Positions 25,190-32,845 are shown, numbered from the stretch's first letter. The stretch is DNA of 64,000 bases from JAIXWP01 sp964428835 (GCA_964428835.1 CAYRZQ010000001.1:62001-126000); one strand, 5' to 3'. Program-made: numbers and translations. Notes: generated by a model not told the origin, from the sequence alone.

Positions 25190-26695
25190 TTACTCTTCTT
25201 TTGGTTCTGGCAACTTTATTTTTTGTCCATTAATTCTTATCGCCAGGCCTGCTTCATACTCTATTTCTAAATCTAAGGTTCCATCTTCACGATAATATTC
25301 CCATTTACCACTTAACTCTCCTCCCTCATAGCCACCTTTCATTTTTGGTGCTCCGTTGTCATACCAGTATTTATGCTTTCCTACAGGAATGCCACTTTGG
25401 AATTCACCCTCAAAAGCTTTTTGTCCATTCGCATATTTCCAAACCCATTCGCCATTGAGCTCTCCATCAAGGTATTCGCCTTCTTCGGTATGATTGTTTA
25501 CGAGACATTTCCAAGGTCCAGTTTTCAAGCCTTCTACAAAATCACCTTCACAAATTACATTTCCAATGCTATCATATTCTACTGCATGGCCATCTTCTTT
25601 TCCCTTTCTGTAAAGCTCTTCTCTCCACGTGGAACCATTTGCATAGAACCATTTCCAAGCTCCTGTTGGCAAATCTTCTTTGTAAACTCCTTTTTGTTCG
25701 ACCTTACCGGAAGCAAAATAGAAAGTCCAATTACCATCTTTTTTTCCGTCTTTATAAGGTCCTTCAGCTCTCGTCTTACCATCGGGAAATAACAACTTCC
25801 AGTTGCCTTGTCTTCTTCCTATGGAATCTATCATTCCAATACCCGTCATAACATCATTCTCATAGATATAGGCAGATACTTGTTTTCCACTGGCATCATA
25901 TTCCCTGAAGGTTCCATTCTTTTTACCACCAGAATAACTTCCTTCAATTTTTAAAGAACCATCTTCAAAAAATTCTTTTCTTATATCAATTATAGCGCTT
26001 TGATCCGTATCAACTACCAATTCACCCATATCGTATTTTTCCATTTTTACAAGCTTGCCATTCTTGTCAAAAAATTTGAATACTCCATTTCTTTTTCCAT
26101 TGGTCCAGTTGCCTTCTTCTTTGACATTTCCCAAGGGATGAAGATCTTTCCAAATACCTGTTCTATTGCCTTGCGCGTTGTAGCGATTAATGATTTCTTC
26201 GGCGTATATGAAGCCATTCCTATACATCGTAATAGTAATCGTTCTACCATCTTCTGCATATTCGAAGCCTCTTCCTTCTTCTTTATTATTGGAAAAGGGA
26301 ATAGTTTTTTTCAATACTCCATTCTCGTAGAAGTACTTTGCCTCACCATTCTTGATATTATTGACATTCAAAAATTCCTCAGTCAATCTGCCTTTGCTAT
26401 CAAAAATTTGCTCAGTACCAGTCTTTTGATTGCTCTTATAAGTAATTATTCTTTCGAGCGTAGAATCGCTTCTGTAGAATTTCCAGGTAGAATCCAGTTC
26501 AAAATTTAGTCGGTAACCTTCAGATTTTAATCCACCGTCTTCATAATAGGTTCGCCAGTAACCATCTGGCTTGCCATCTTTCATGGTCCCTTCACTTGAA
26601 ACTTTTCCGTTTGGGTAAAAGTATTGGGTGAATTGAGCTTGCGAAGAAAATGATGCGAGTAGAAGAAATAACCATGTGGCAAAGATGCACTTCAT
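25190..26695 (-). CDS. Secreted MORN-repeat (YwqK-like) protein
   Basis: 501 residues. A signal peptide ends near FSSQAQ. The rest consists of about 20 repeats of 20-24 residues with the pattern G-x-W-x-x-Y-x-x-(D/N)-G-x-x-x-x-E-G (GYWRTYYEDGGLKSEG, GNWTFYFASGKVEQKG, GEWVWKYANGQKAFEG), i.e. MORN-like beta hairpins. Databases often label this architecture 'YwqK antitoxin', but nothing here suggests a toxin. It is exported, and no T9SS tail is seen. The gene ends 7 bp before the multi-PAS kinase, so it may be cotranscribed with the two-component pair. Function unknown. Confidence 0.88.
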   Translation of the reverse strand: MKCIFATWLFLLLASFSSQAQFTQYFYPNGKVSSEGTMKDGKPDGYWRTYYEDGGLKSEGYRLNFELDSTWKFYRSDSTLERIITYKSNQKTGTEQIFDSKGRLTEEFLNVNNIKNGEAKYFYENGVLKKTIPFSNNKEEGRGFEYAEDGRTITITMYRNGFIYAEEIINRYNAQGNRTGIWKDLHPLGNVKEEGNWTNGKRNGVFKFFDKNGKLVKMEKYDMGELVVDTDQSAIIDIRKEFFEDGSLKIEGSYSGGKKNGTFREYDASGKQVSAYIYENDVMTGIGMIDSIGRRQGNWKLLFPDGKTRAEGPYKDGKKDGNWTFYFASGKVEQKGVYKEDLPTGAWKWFYANGSTWREELYRKGKEDGHAVEYDSIGNVICEGDFVEGLKTGPWKCLVNNHTEEGEYLDGELNGEWVWKYANGQKAFEGEFQSGIPVGKHKYWYDNGAPKMKGGYEGGELSGKWEYYREDGTLDLEIEYEAGLAIRINGQKIKLPEPKEE

Positions 26696-26711
26696 ATTTT
26701 CACGTGTAACG
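26696..26711 (-). promoter_or_regulatory. Degenerate parS-like palindrome before the MORN gene
   Basis: ATTTTCACGTGTAACG has the CACGTG core and matches 12 of 16 parS positions. It directly abuts the start codon of the MORN-repeat gene (26695). Weak on its own; see the family of related sites. Confidence 0.35.
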
Positions 26712-27185
26712 TCTTTTTTACAAAGAATTATATATATATCTTTTTAAAGAAAAATAGTAGTCTTTAATAAGAGCTGTTCATTTGTTGTAAAAGTTTATGG
26801 TGTTTTGCTTGTAAATATAATCTATACACATTTGATTTGATTTTGTAAACATGTTTTCAGAGTATGAAGCCAATGTCAATGAATGGGTTAAATGGGATAT
26901 GAACAAATGTGTTAATTTAAGGAGTTTTGAAAAAGGGTTGTTGTTAAGACTGTGTAAAATGTTGAATTTATGGTTAGCAAATCTCCCAATAAAAATGAAA
27001 GTAAAGTGTCGATTGTTCATTCCTTTTTTTAAGTCGGGTAGGTGGTCAATTTTGCAAATTTTTTTCTCAGAAAGTTTTACACTAGAATGAACATAGAAGG
27101 GTCTTGTCTTGTGAATAACCCCATTAAGTATATGGTTATTAGGTTTCTGTCGAAACTTTAGGTGTCTAATAATCGGTTGAATAAG

Positions 27186-27219
27186 TTGTATTTTCACGTG
27201 GAAGTCTATTTTACTTTTG
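27186..27219 (+). promoter_or_regulatory. Promoter of rpiB with an embedded CACGTG palindrome
   Basis: TTG (27186-27188) and TACTTTTG (27212-27219) are 23 bp apart, matching the Bacteroidota consensus. The spacer contains ATTTTCACGTGGAAGT (27190-27205), a parS-like palindrome, so a binding protein could occlude the promoter. The rpiB ATG is 21 bp downstream. Confidence 0.5.
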
Positions 27220-27240
27220 CCTCATATAAATCAACTACTT

Positions 27241-27666
27241 ATGACCATTCACATTGGAGCTGACCATGCGGGTTATGCCCTTAAAGAGCAAGTAAAGGCA
27301 AGATTACAACAACAAGGCCACGAAGTAAAGGATTATGGTACCTTTTCAGAAGAAAGTACTGATTATCCTGATTATGCTCACCAAACGGCTTCAGCTGTGG
27401 TTGATACAAGAGAATTTGGTATTTTAATATGTGGCTCTGCAAATGGTGTATGCATGACCGCAAATAAGCACCAAGGGGTGCGAGCAGCTCTTTGTTGGAA
27501 TAATGAGGTAGCTTCTCTTGCTCGTGCTCACAATAATGCAAATATCATTTGTTTGCCAGCTCGTTTTATATCGGAGCAAGGTGCATTTGAAATGGTGGAA
27601 ACATTCCTAACCACAGAATTTGAAGGTGGAAGACATGAAAGACGTGTATCTAAAATTGACTGTTAA
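27241..27666 (+). CDS. rpiB: Ribose-5-phosphate isomerase B
   Basis: 141 residues from the ATG at 27241; a longer frame from 27217 lacks support. RpiB interconverts ribose-5-phosphate and ribulose-5-phosphate in the non-oxidative pentose phosphate pathway. Landmarks are IGADHAGYALKE, DYGTFSEESTDYPDYA, FGILICGSANGVCMTANK with the putative catalytic Cys64, and HNNANIICLPAR. The usual GSGNG loop is GSANG here, a mild change. It ends one base before the peptidase start, so the two genes form an operon. Confidence 0.94.
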   Translation: MTIHIGADHAGYALKEQVKARLQQQGHEVKDYGTFSEESTDYPDYAHQTASAVVDTREFGILICGSANGVCMTANKHQGVRAALCWNNEVASLARAHNNANIICLPARFISEQGAFEMVETFLTTEFEGGRHERRVSKIDC

Positions 27667-27667
27667 A

Positions 27668-29266
27668 ATGAAAAAACTCAATATTCTCTTCGTAGCGTTA
27701 TTCCTTGTTTTTCACGGGGAACAGGTTTTCTCTCAAAAGGATAGCGTTGCGGTTCGCTTTGCCAATTCGATTACCCCACAAGAGCTTTCAAAGCATTTAT
27801 ATATTCTAGCAGGTGACGAATTCAAAGGTCGTGATACTGGATCTCCAGAACTTAGAAAAGCCGCTGATTATTTAGCACAGTATTATCAATCACTTGGAGT
27901 AGCTCCATGTATTAATGGCTCAACTTATTTTCAAAATTACCCTCTGAAGCGTGAAAAGGTGGCTTCTGCGAATATTGAGTTTCAAGCAAAGACATATAAT
28001 TTCAAAAAGGACTTTTATTCATTTGGAGGATTTACAATCGAAGAATTGAAGTCAGAGAAAGTAGTGTTCGCTGGTTATGGTATTGATTCGAAGACGTACA
28101 ACGATTATGCGAATATTGACGTGAAAGATGCGGTGGTAATCGTAATGAATGGAGAGCCGGTAGACAAGGCTGGAAACTCTATTTTCACGGGGAACAATTC
28201 TCGAAGTGAGTGGAGTGATGACTTTAGAATAAAGCGTGATGTAGCTGCCAAAAGAGGAGCAAAAGCAATCCTTATAGTAGAGGAGAATTTTGATTATATC
28301 TTGAAGCGAATCAGTTACTTTTTAGATGAACCAAGAATGTCGCTTGAATATCCTATGGTAATTCAGGAAGAAAGTGTTTTGCCATATTATTTCATATCTC
28401 CTACTATGGCGAATGAAGTTTTGAAGAATGGTCGGAAGAAGAGCATAGATTTTTACAAAAAGCGAATTCAGAAAAGAAAAAAATCGAGCTCTGTAGCGTT
28501 GAGAGGAGGAATAAAAATGACCATGCAGATGGAAGTAGAGCGATTTAATGCAGATAATGTATTGGCATTTATAGAAGGAAGTGATCCAATTCTCAAAGAT
28601 GAAGTGGTAGTAATCTCTGCTCACTATGACCACGTGGGTGAAATGCAGGGTAAGATTTATAATGGAGCTGATGATGATGGATCTGGCACTGTGAGCGCCA
28701 TGGAGATTGGACAAGCGTTTCAGCTTGCTAAGTTAGAAGGCAAAGGACCAAAAAGAAGTATTTTGATTTTACACGTTAGTGGTGAAGAAAAGGGTCTTCT
28801 GGGAAGTGAATGGTATTCGGAATTCCCTATTTATCCATTAGAAAAAACAGTGTGTGATTTGAATATCGACATGATCGGACGTGTGGATGATGCGCATAAA
28901 GATGATCCAAACTATGTGTATATCATAGGTTCGGATAAACTGAGCACTGAGCTGCATATCTTAAGCGAAGCAGCTAACAAGACTTATACCTCATTGGCGC
29001 TGGACTACACTTATAACGACCCTAAAGATCCGAATCGTTTTTACTACCGCAGCGATCATTACAATTTTGCGAAGAACGGTATTCCTGTAATTTTCTATTT
29101 CAGTGGGGTGCATGAAGACTATCACCAGCCAGGTGATGATCCGGAAAAAATCATGTACGAGAAGATGTCAAAGATTGCGAAGCTAATCTTTCACACCGCA
29201 TGGGAAGTCGCAAATCGCCCTACCAAGCTACGAGTGGATGTGGTGAATGAGTTTGAGGAAAAATAG
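27668..29266 (+). CDS. Secreted M28-family zinc aminopeptidase with PA-like insert
   Basis: 532 residues from the ATG at 27668, one base after the rpiB stop. A signal peptide runs to about VFSQ (23). A PA-like domain (about 100-290, VVFAGYGIDSKTYNDY) is inserted before the M28 catalytic part. Ligands match the family: His319 in SAHYDH, Asp336 in NGADDDGSG, Glu373/Glu374 in SGEEKGLLGS, Asp401 in LNIDMIGR and His486 in DYHQPGDD. It should be a di-zinc exopeptidase in the periplasm or outside the cell. No sorting domain is present. The gene contains two copies of an identical parS-like 15-mer in different reading frames. Confidence 0.92.
   Translation: MKKLNILFVALFLVFHGEQVFSQKDSVAVRFANSITPQELSKHLYILAGDEFKGRDTGSPELRKAADYLAQYYQSLGVAPCINGSTYFQNYPLKREKVASANIEFQAKTYNFKKDFYSFGGFTIEELKSEKVVFAGYGIDSKTYNDYANIDVKDAVVIVMNGEPVDKAGNSIFTGNNSRSEWSDDFRIKRDVAAKRGAKAILIVEENFDYILKRISYFLDEPRMSLEYPMVIQEESVLPYYFISPTMANEVLKNGRKKSIDFYKKRIQKRKKSSSVALRGGIKMTMQMEVERFNADNVLAFIEGSDPILKDEVVVISAHYDHVGEMQGKIYNGADDDGSGTVSAMEIGQAFQLAKLEGKGPKRSILILHVSGEEKGLLGSEWYSEFPIYPLEKTVCDLNIDMIGRVDDAHKDDPNYVYIIGSDKLSTELHILSEAANKTYTSLALDYTYNDPKDPNRFYYRSDHYNFAKNGIPVIFYFSGVHEDYHQPGDDPEKIMYEKMSKIAKLIFHTAWEVANRPTKLRVDVVNEFEEK
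27708..27723 (+). promoter_or_regulatory. parS-like site within the peptidase gene (copy 1)
   Basis: TTTTTCACGGGGAACA matches the 11380 parS site at 14 of 16 positions (T for G at position 2, G for T at position 10). It lies 40 bp into the coding sequence. Confidence 0.35.
28181..28196 (+). promoter_or_regulatory. parS-like site within the peptidase gene (copy 2)
   Basis: ATTTTCACGGGGAACA shares its last 15 bases with copy 1, but is read in a different codon phase. 13 of 16 positions match the 11380 site. Confidence 0.35.
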
Positions 29267-29267
29267 G

Positions 29268-29309
29268 GACTAGATACTAGTGACTAACGACTAGTGACTA
29301 GCAACTATG
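29268..29309. repeat. Six imperfect 7-bp tandem repeats (consensus GACTAGT)
   Basis: Directly after the peptidase stop: GACTAGA, TACTAGT, GACTAAC, GACTAGT, GACTAGC, AACTATG. Each unit keeps the ACTA core, so the period of seven is clear. Confidence 0.8.
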
Positions 29310-29323
29310 TGTTTTTCTTTCTT

Positions 29324-30328
29324 TTACTTTACTAAGTCTTCTAGGCAGTCGATCCAGGTTTTGGATTCGTTGAGGCTGGGCACGAGTTGAACGTGTTCGC
29401 CACCGTGTTCTTCAAATAATTCTTGATATTCTTCTCCGATTTCGATGGTCGTCTCGAGGCAGTCTGCGACGAATGCAGGGGAGAATACTAATAATTTTTT
29501 TGCACCTTTTTTTCCTAGTTCTTCGATGACCTCATCGCTGAAAGGCTCGATCCATCCGCGGCCCAGACGACTTTGGAAGCATACGGTGTATTTATCTTCA
29601 GGAATTCCGAGGCCTTCGGCTACGCTACGTGTTGTGGCGTAGCATGTGGCCTTATAACAAAGCTTATTCTCGTCATTGATTTCATGTTCGCAGCTGTGAT
29701 TGCGACACTTGTTGTCTTTATAAATCTTATCAAGTTGACGCTCTGGAAGGCCATGGTAGCTGAAGAGGACGTGATCGTATTCTCTCCAATTAAAGGCCTG
29801 TCCGCGCTCGATAAATGCTTTGATAAAAAGTGGGTGGTCGTAAAATTGGCTGATGATTTTGATATGGGGAAACACCCACCAATCTTTCACGATTTTCATC
29901 ACCTTGTCGATGACCGAACCGGTGCTGGCACTTGCGTATTGAGGGAACATGGGTAATAAGACCAATTCTTCTGGTTCCCATTCTTGAATGGTGTTGAGCA
30001 CAGAATCCAGAGAAGGATTTTGGTAACGCATAGCTAAGAAGATTCTCGTGTGATTTTTATCGAATCTTTCTTGAAGGAGTTGCTGCACTTGTCGACCCGA
30101 ATGGATGAGCGGAGAGCCGTTTTCTGTCCAAAGTTTTTTATACACCGCCGCGCTTTTACGGTGGCGGAATGGTACTATAATACCATTTACGAGGATGGCG
30201 CGGCCAATGGCGTTGATGTCAATAACGCGAGGATCGTTGAGAAACTCGGTCAGGTAACGATAGACGTCCTTTGGAGCAGGACTGTCTGGACTACCTAGAT
30301 TTACTAATAATACGGCTCTCTTTTTCAT
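29324..30328 (-). CDS. hemH: Ferrochelatase
   Basis: 334 residues, standard length. HemH inserts Fe2+ into protoporphyrin IX, the last step of protohaem synthesis. Landmarks are LVNLGSPDSP at the N-terminus, MRYQNPSLDSVL, LPMFPQYASASTGS, the active-site His192 in FSYHGLPE, FQSRLGRGWIEP, and Glu292 in VADCLETTIEIGEEY. A cysteine set C208-x4-C213-x10-C224-x4-C229 lies in the middle, near where some bacterial ferrochelatases carry metal-binding cysteines; whether it binds a cluster here is unknown. hemD is about 20 kb away, so haem genes are dispersed. Confidence 0.96.
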   Translation of the reverse strand: MKKRAVLLVNLGSPDSPAPKDVYRYLTEFLNDPRVIDINAIGRAILVNGIIVPFRHRKSAAVYKKLWTENGSPLIHSGRQVQQLLQERFDKNHTRIFLAMRYQNPSLDSVLNTIQEWEPEELVLLPMFPQYASASTGSVIDKVMKIVKDWWVFPHIKIISQFYDHPLFIKAFIERGQAFNWREYDHVLFSYHGLPERQLDKIYKDNKCRNHSCEHEINDENKLCYKATCYATTRSVAEGLGIPEDKYTVCFQSRLGRGWIEPFSDEVIEELGKKGAKKLLVFSPAFVADCLETTIEIGEEYQELFEEHGGEHVQLVPSLNESKTWIDCLEDLVK

Positions 30329-30433
30329 AATTTGCGCAAAGGAAACAATAGTTCTTCAAACAATGTTCGACTTTTCAAAAATTGACATTTCTAAGACGAA
30401 TTAGTTCATTTGCAAATTAGTGGGCGAAAAAAT

Positions 30434-30462
30434 TTGATTTCATCGATAATTTTTTAGCTTTG
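30434..30462 (+). promoter_or_regulatory. Bacteroidota-type promoter for the DUF4389 gene
   Basis: TTG (30434-30436) and TAGCTTTG (30455-30462) are separated by 18 bp. The ATG at 30484 is 21 bp downstream. Confidence 0.6.
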
Positions 30463-30483
30463 GCCTACACTAAATCTTTACAT

Positions 30484-31104
30484 ATGAAAATTAATGTTAC
30501 TTTACAGGACTCCTATTCAAGAGGAGAGCTTCTTCTGCGAACCCTATTTGGTTGGCTTTACATTTTAATCCCACATTTGATCGTTTTAATTTTTGTTCAA
30601 ATTGGAGTGATGTTCGTGAATTTCATCTCTTTTTGGGCGATTTTGATTTTGGGTAAATATCCACGCGGCATGTGGGACTTTGTTGTGAAGTGGGTGCGCT
30701 GGAGCTTGCGTTTGGCGGCAAGAACAAACAATCTCGCTGACGGCTATCCAGGCATTGGATTAAATGTTGTGGACGACCGTATTCAGTTTGAATTGGAATA
30801 TCCAGAAACATCGAGCAGAGGCCTTGTGCTATTGCGTACGTTCTTCGGGTTTTTGTACATATTGATTCCTCACGGCATTTGCCTACTATTTCTTTCATTA
30901 GCGGCTACGTTTGTTAGAATCATTGCGTTTTGGATTGTTTTAATCACAGGAAAGTATCCAGCGGGTATGCATGAGTTTATGGTAGGTGTACTTCGTTGGA
31001 ATTATCGTGTAGTGGCTTATTATTACAATCTCACAGATACGTATCCTCCGTTCAGTTTGAAAGAGACCGCATCGGTGAATAATTCATTGGATAGCAATAT
31101 TTAA
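30484..31104 (+). CDS. DUF4389 family membrane protein with internal duplication
   Basis: 206 residues from the ATG at 30484; the earlier TTG at 30460 would place the start upstream of the leader. The protein is made of two homologous halves: (S)RGELLLRTLFGWLYILIPH ... ILGKYPRGMWDFVVKWVRW and SSRGLVLLRTFFGFLYILIPH ... ITGKYPAGMHEFMVGVLRW, each with two hydrophobic segments and a NL(A/T)D(G/T)YP ending. This is the DUF4389 signature, here in tandem. It is an inner-membrane protein of unknown function, transcribed alone and followed by a strong terminator. Confidence 0.87.
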   Translation: MKINVTLQDSYSRGELLLRTLFGWLYILIPHLIVLIFVQIGVMFVNFISFWAILILGKYPRGMWDFVVKWVRWSLRLAARTNNLADGYPGIGLNVVDDRIQFELEYPETSSRGLVLLRTFFGFLYILIPHGICLLFLSLAATFVRIIAFWIVLITGKYPAGMHEFMVGVLRWNYRVVAYYYNLTDTYPPFSLKETASVNNSLDSNI

Positions 31105-31123
31105 GTTATAGTTTGATCAATGG

Positions 31124-31151
31124 AAAACCCCGGAATTCTCCGGGGTTTTTT
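31124..31151 (+). terminator. Intrinsic terminator after the DUF4389 gene
   Basis: AAAACCCCGG-AATTCT-CCGGGGTTTTTT, an eight-pair GC-rich stem with a T-tract. Confidence 0.9.
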
Positions 31152-31310
31152 GATTTAATTCTGGATTCTCAATTTGAAATTTTGAATCTCGAATTATTCA
31201 CTCGTTCGTTTTCGTTGCTACAAACGTTGGACCCCTAGCGGGGTCTGGTATCGACTCCACAAGATCGCCAAGTCCATTCTATGTCCCTTTCGTCCCCATG
31301 GGGGGGCGCT

Positions 31311-31356
31311 CCGTCGCTTCGTCCCTCCGTCGCTTCGTCCCTTCGTCGCTCTTTCG
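31311..31356. repeat. 16-bp tandem repeat (CCGTCGCTTCGTCCCT, two copies plus a partial)
   Basis: Two perfect units at 31311-31326 and 31327-31342, then a degenerate third (TCGTCGCTCTTTCG). It ends four bases before the TATCTTTG element in front of the next gene. Confidence 0.85.
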
Positions 31357-31359
31357 TTT

Positions 31360-31367
31360 TATCTTTG
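31360..31367 (+). promoter_or_regulatory. Possible -7 box for the carbonic anhydrase gene
   Basis: TATCTTTG is a perfect match to the Bacteroidota -7 consensus, but it ends only four bases before the ATG at 31372 and has no TTG partner (TTC repeats instead). If used, the transcript would be leaderless. Confidence 0.35.
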
Positions 31368-31371
31368 ACTC

Positions 31372-31881
31372 ATGATACTTTCTGTTCGCGGCATTGCGCC
31401 GAAGTTTGGTGATGATTGTTATATCGCCGAAAACGCTACTATCGTTGGTGAGGTAGAAGCGGGTAATCAATGTTCGTTTTGGTTCAACGCTGTGGTGCGC
31501 GGAGATGTGCACTACATCAAGATGGGCAATAAGGTCAATGTCCAAGATGGTGCGGTGATTCACTGCACGTATCAGAAGGCGCCGACCACAATTGGAAACA
31601 ATGTATCGATTGGGCACCGCGCGATTGTGCACGGCTGCACGATTCACGACAATGTACTGATTGGAATGGGCGCGATTGTGATGGACAATTGTGTAGTGGA
31701 AAGCAATAGCATTATAGCCGCGGGCGCTGTGTTGCTAGAGGGAACGCACGTTCCGTCGGGCAGCATCTTTGCGGGTGTGCCCGCGAAGAAAGTCAAAGAG
31801 GTTTCAAAAGAATTATTTGAGGGAGAAATTGAACGTATTTCAAACAACTATGTAATGTACAGTTCATGGTTCAAGAAATAA
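31372..31881 (+). CDS. Gamma-class carbonic anhydrase-like hexapeptide protein
   Basis: 169 residues forming a left-handed beta-helix: hexapeptide repeats run through most of the chain (GVNV-type turns such as IVGEVEAGNQCSFWFNAVVRGDVHYIKMG). The three zinc histidines of the gamma-CA/YrdA/PaaY group are present: His64 (AVIHCT), His82 and His87 (GHRAIVHGC). FWFNAVVRGD is the usual signature around the conserved Arg and Asp. Members are trimeric cytosolic proteins; many lack strong anhydrase activity, so substrate turnover is uncertain. The end overlaps the next gene by 16 bp. Confidence 0.92.
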   Translation: MILSVRGIAPKFGDDCYIAENATIVGEVEAGNQCSFWFNAVVRGDVHYIKMGNKVNVQDGAVIHCTYQKAPTTIGNNVSIGHRAIVHGCTIHDNVLIGMGAIVMDNCVVESNSIIAAGAVLLEGTHVPSGSIFAGVPAKKVKEVSKELFEGEIERISNNYVMYSSWFKK

Positions 31882-32843
31882 ATAAAATAAAAGCTCAACA
31901 ACCTCCAATCATATTGATTTTGCTCTTTTGTTTGGGCGCCTTTTTTCACGTGGAATCAACTGCGCAGCGCGTAATTGTGTACACACCGATTTTTGAATGG
32001 GTGGATGAAAAAGAGAAGGTGGTGATCAATTCTTTTGAAGGAGGCGGCCGAGAATATAGCTATGAGAAACTCATCAATAAAAAATTGGAGCGTCTCGATA
32101 GCGTGGTGATTTGGACGAATGGGGTGCGTGAATTTGTACCTGGTTTTGATTTGAATGAATATGGTCAAGGAAAAGTAAATACTCCTGAAGAAGCGGATAC
32201 ACTTTGGTTTTACGCGCGAAGGAAGAAAGTGGCGTACTATCATGACTACCAAATGATGCAAGGTATGTCGCGCAGTTTTAATGTCTATTTCACGGAAAAA
32301 CCACACACGTTAATTCGCCATGGGTTTTTTAATTTGCCCTTTCAGATTGATGATGCGGGTTATGTGGTAAAAAGAGATTTTGAAAAGTGTAGGTCGAATG
32401 AAGACTGGGAAAAGCTTTGTGCACAATGGTCTTCGACCTATAAGGGTTGTTGGTTATCACACAATTCTAGTGAAGCATACTTGAATTTCTTAGGAAAGAA
32501 AAAGGAATATACTACCGAGGTGTTGCAAGTAATAGCCAAGAACCAAAAAGTAGATTTTATTTCTATCAGATCTTTTGATGTCCTTAGAAATGAAGACACT
32601 TATTTTACTTCAAAAAACCTCACGATCTATACAGATATACCTGCAGAAAGAGTATTCGAAATGGCAGCCAAACAAGGCTTTGAGCTTTTTCCTGATGGAA
32701 GAAGCGGCAAGCGCTACAACTTCAGATATACCAAGAGTAAAATAATTGATCGCCGATACATAAAGGCTTGTAAAAAATTTACTGAAGCCGTATCCGCAAA
32801 GTACGCCACCAATGATTACTACTTTCAGGTGCGGCTCGACTAA
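31866..32843 (+). CDS. Secreted protein of unknown function
   Basis: 325 residues. The start ATG lies inside the last codons of the carbonic anhydrase gene, in another frame (16 bp overlap). A signal peptide ends near VESTAQ (about residue 34; ILILLFCLGAFFHVESTAQ). The mature part is rich in charged and aromatic residues, with no domain I recognise. A CACGTG palindrome (31942-31957) lies in the signal-peptide codons. The stop is two bases from the convergent PorP/SprF stop. Function unknown. Confidence 0.7.
   Translation: MVQEINKIKAQQPPIILILLFCLGAFFHVESTAQRVIVYTPIFEWVDEKEKVVINSFEGGGREYSYEKLINKKLERLDSVVIWTNGVREFVPGFDLNEYGQGKVNTPEEADTLWFYARRKKVAYYHDYQMMQGMSRSFNVYFTEKPHTLIRHGFFNLPFQIDDAGYVVKRDFEKCRSNEDWEKLCAQWSSTYKGCWLSHNSSEAYLNFLGKKKEYTTEVLQVIAKNQKVDFISIRSFDVLRNEDTYFTSKNLTIYTDIPAERVFEMAAKQGFELFPDGRSGKRYNFRYTKSKIIDRRYIKACKKFTEAVSAKYATNDYYFQVRLD
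31942..31957 (+). promoter_or_regulatory. parS-like palindrome inside the secreted-protein gene
   Basis: TTTTTCACGTGGAATC matches the 11380 parS site at 13 of 16 positions, including all of TTTCACGTGGAA. Confidence 0.4.
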
Positions 32844-32845
32844 AT

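Larger units (their letters stand above)
26696..27240. other. AT-rich intergenic region between divergent units
   Basis: About 545 bp separating the minus-strand MORN/kinase unit from plus-strand rpiB. It is AT-rich, with TA-repeat runs near 26730 and poly-T stretches. It holds two CACGTG palindromes at its ends, one DnaA-box-like 9-mer (27110-27118, TGTGAATAA) and the rpiB promoter. The frames crossing it (for example 26778-27197 minus) are lysine/asparagine/histidine-rich with no domain and look non-coding. Confidence 0.6.
31152..31371. other. Non-coding gap with hairpin and tandem repeat
   Basis: This 220-bp stretch before the carbonic anhydrase gene has no coding frame. It holds an inverted repeat GACCCC-TAGC-GGGGTC (about 31232-31247) without a T-tract, a C/T-rich region and two and a half 16-bp repeats. 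Confidence 0.55.

Noticed and set aside
25190..26695. Toxin-antitoxin interpretation of the MORN-repeat protein
   Set aside because: The YwqK label is a database name for such repeats; the protein has a signal peptide, 501 residues and no toxin neighbour.
26778..27197. 139-codon minus-strand reading frame in the 26.7-27.2 kb gap
   Set aside because: Composition is AT-driven, with many Lys/Asn/His/Ile residues and no domain or promoter; it also overlaps the rpiB promoter region. Treated as non-coding.
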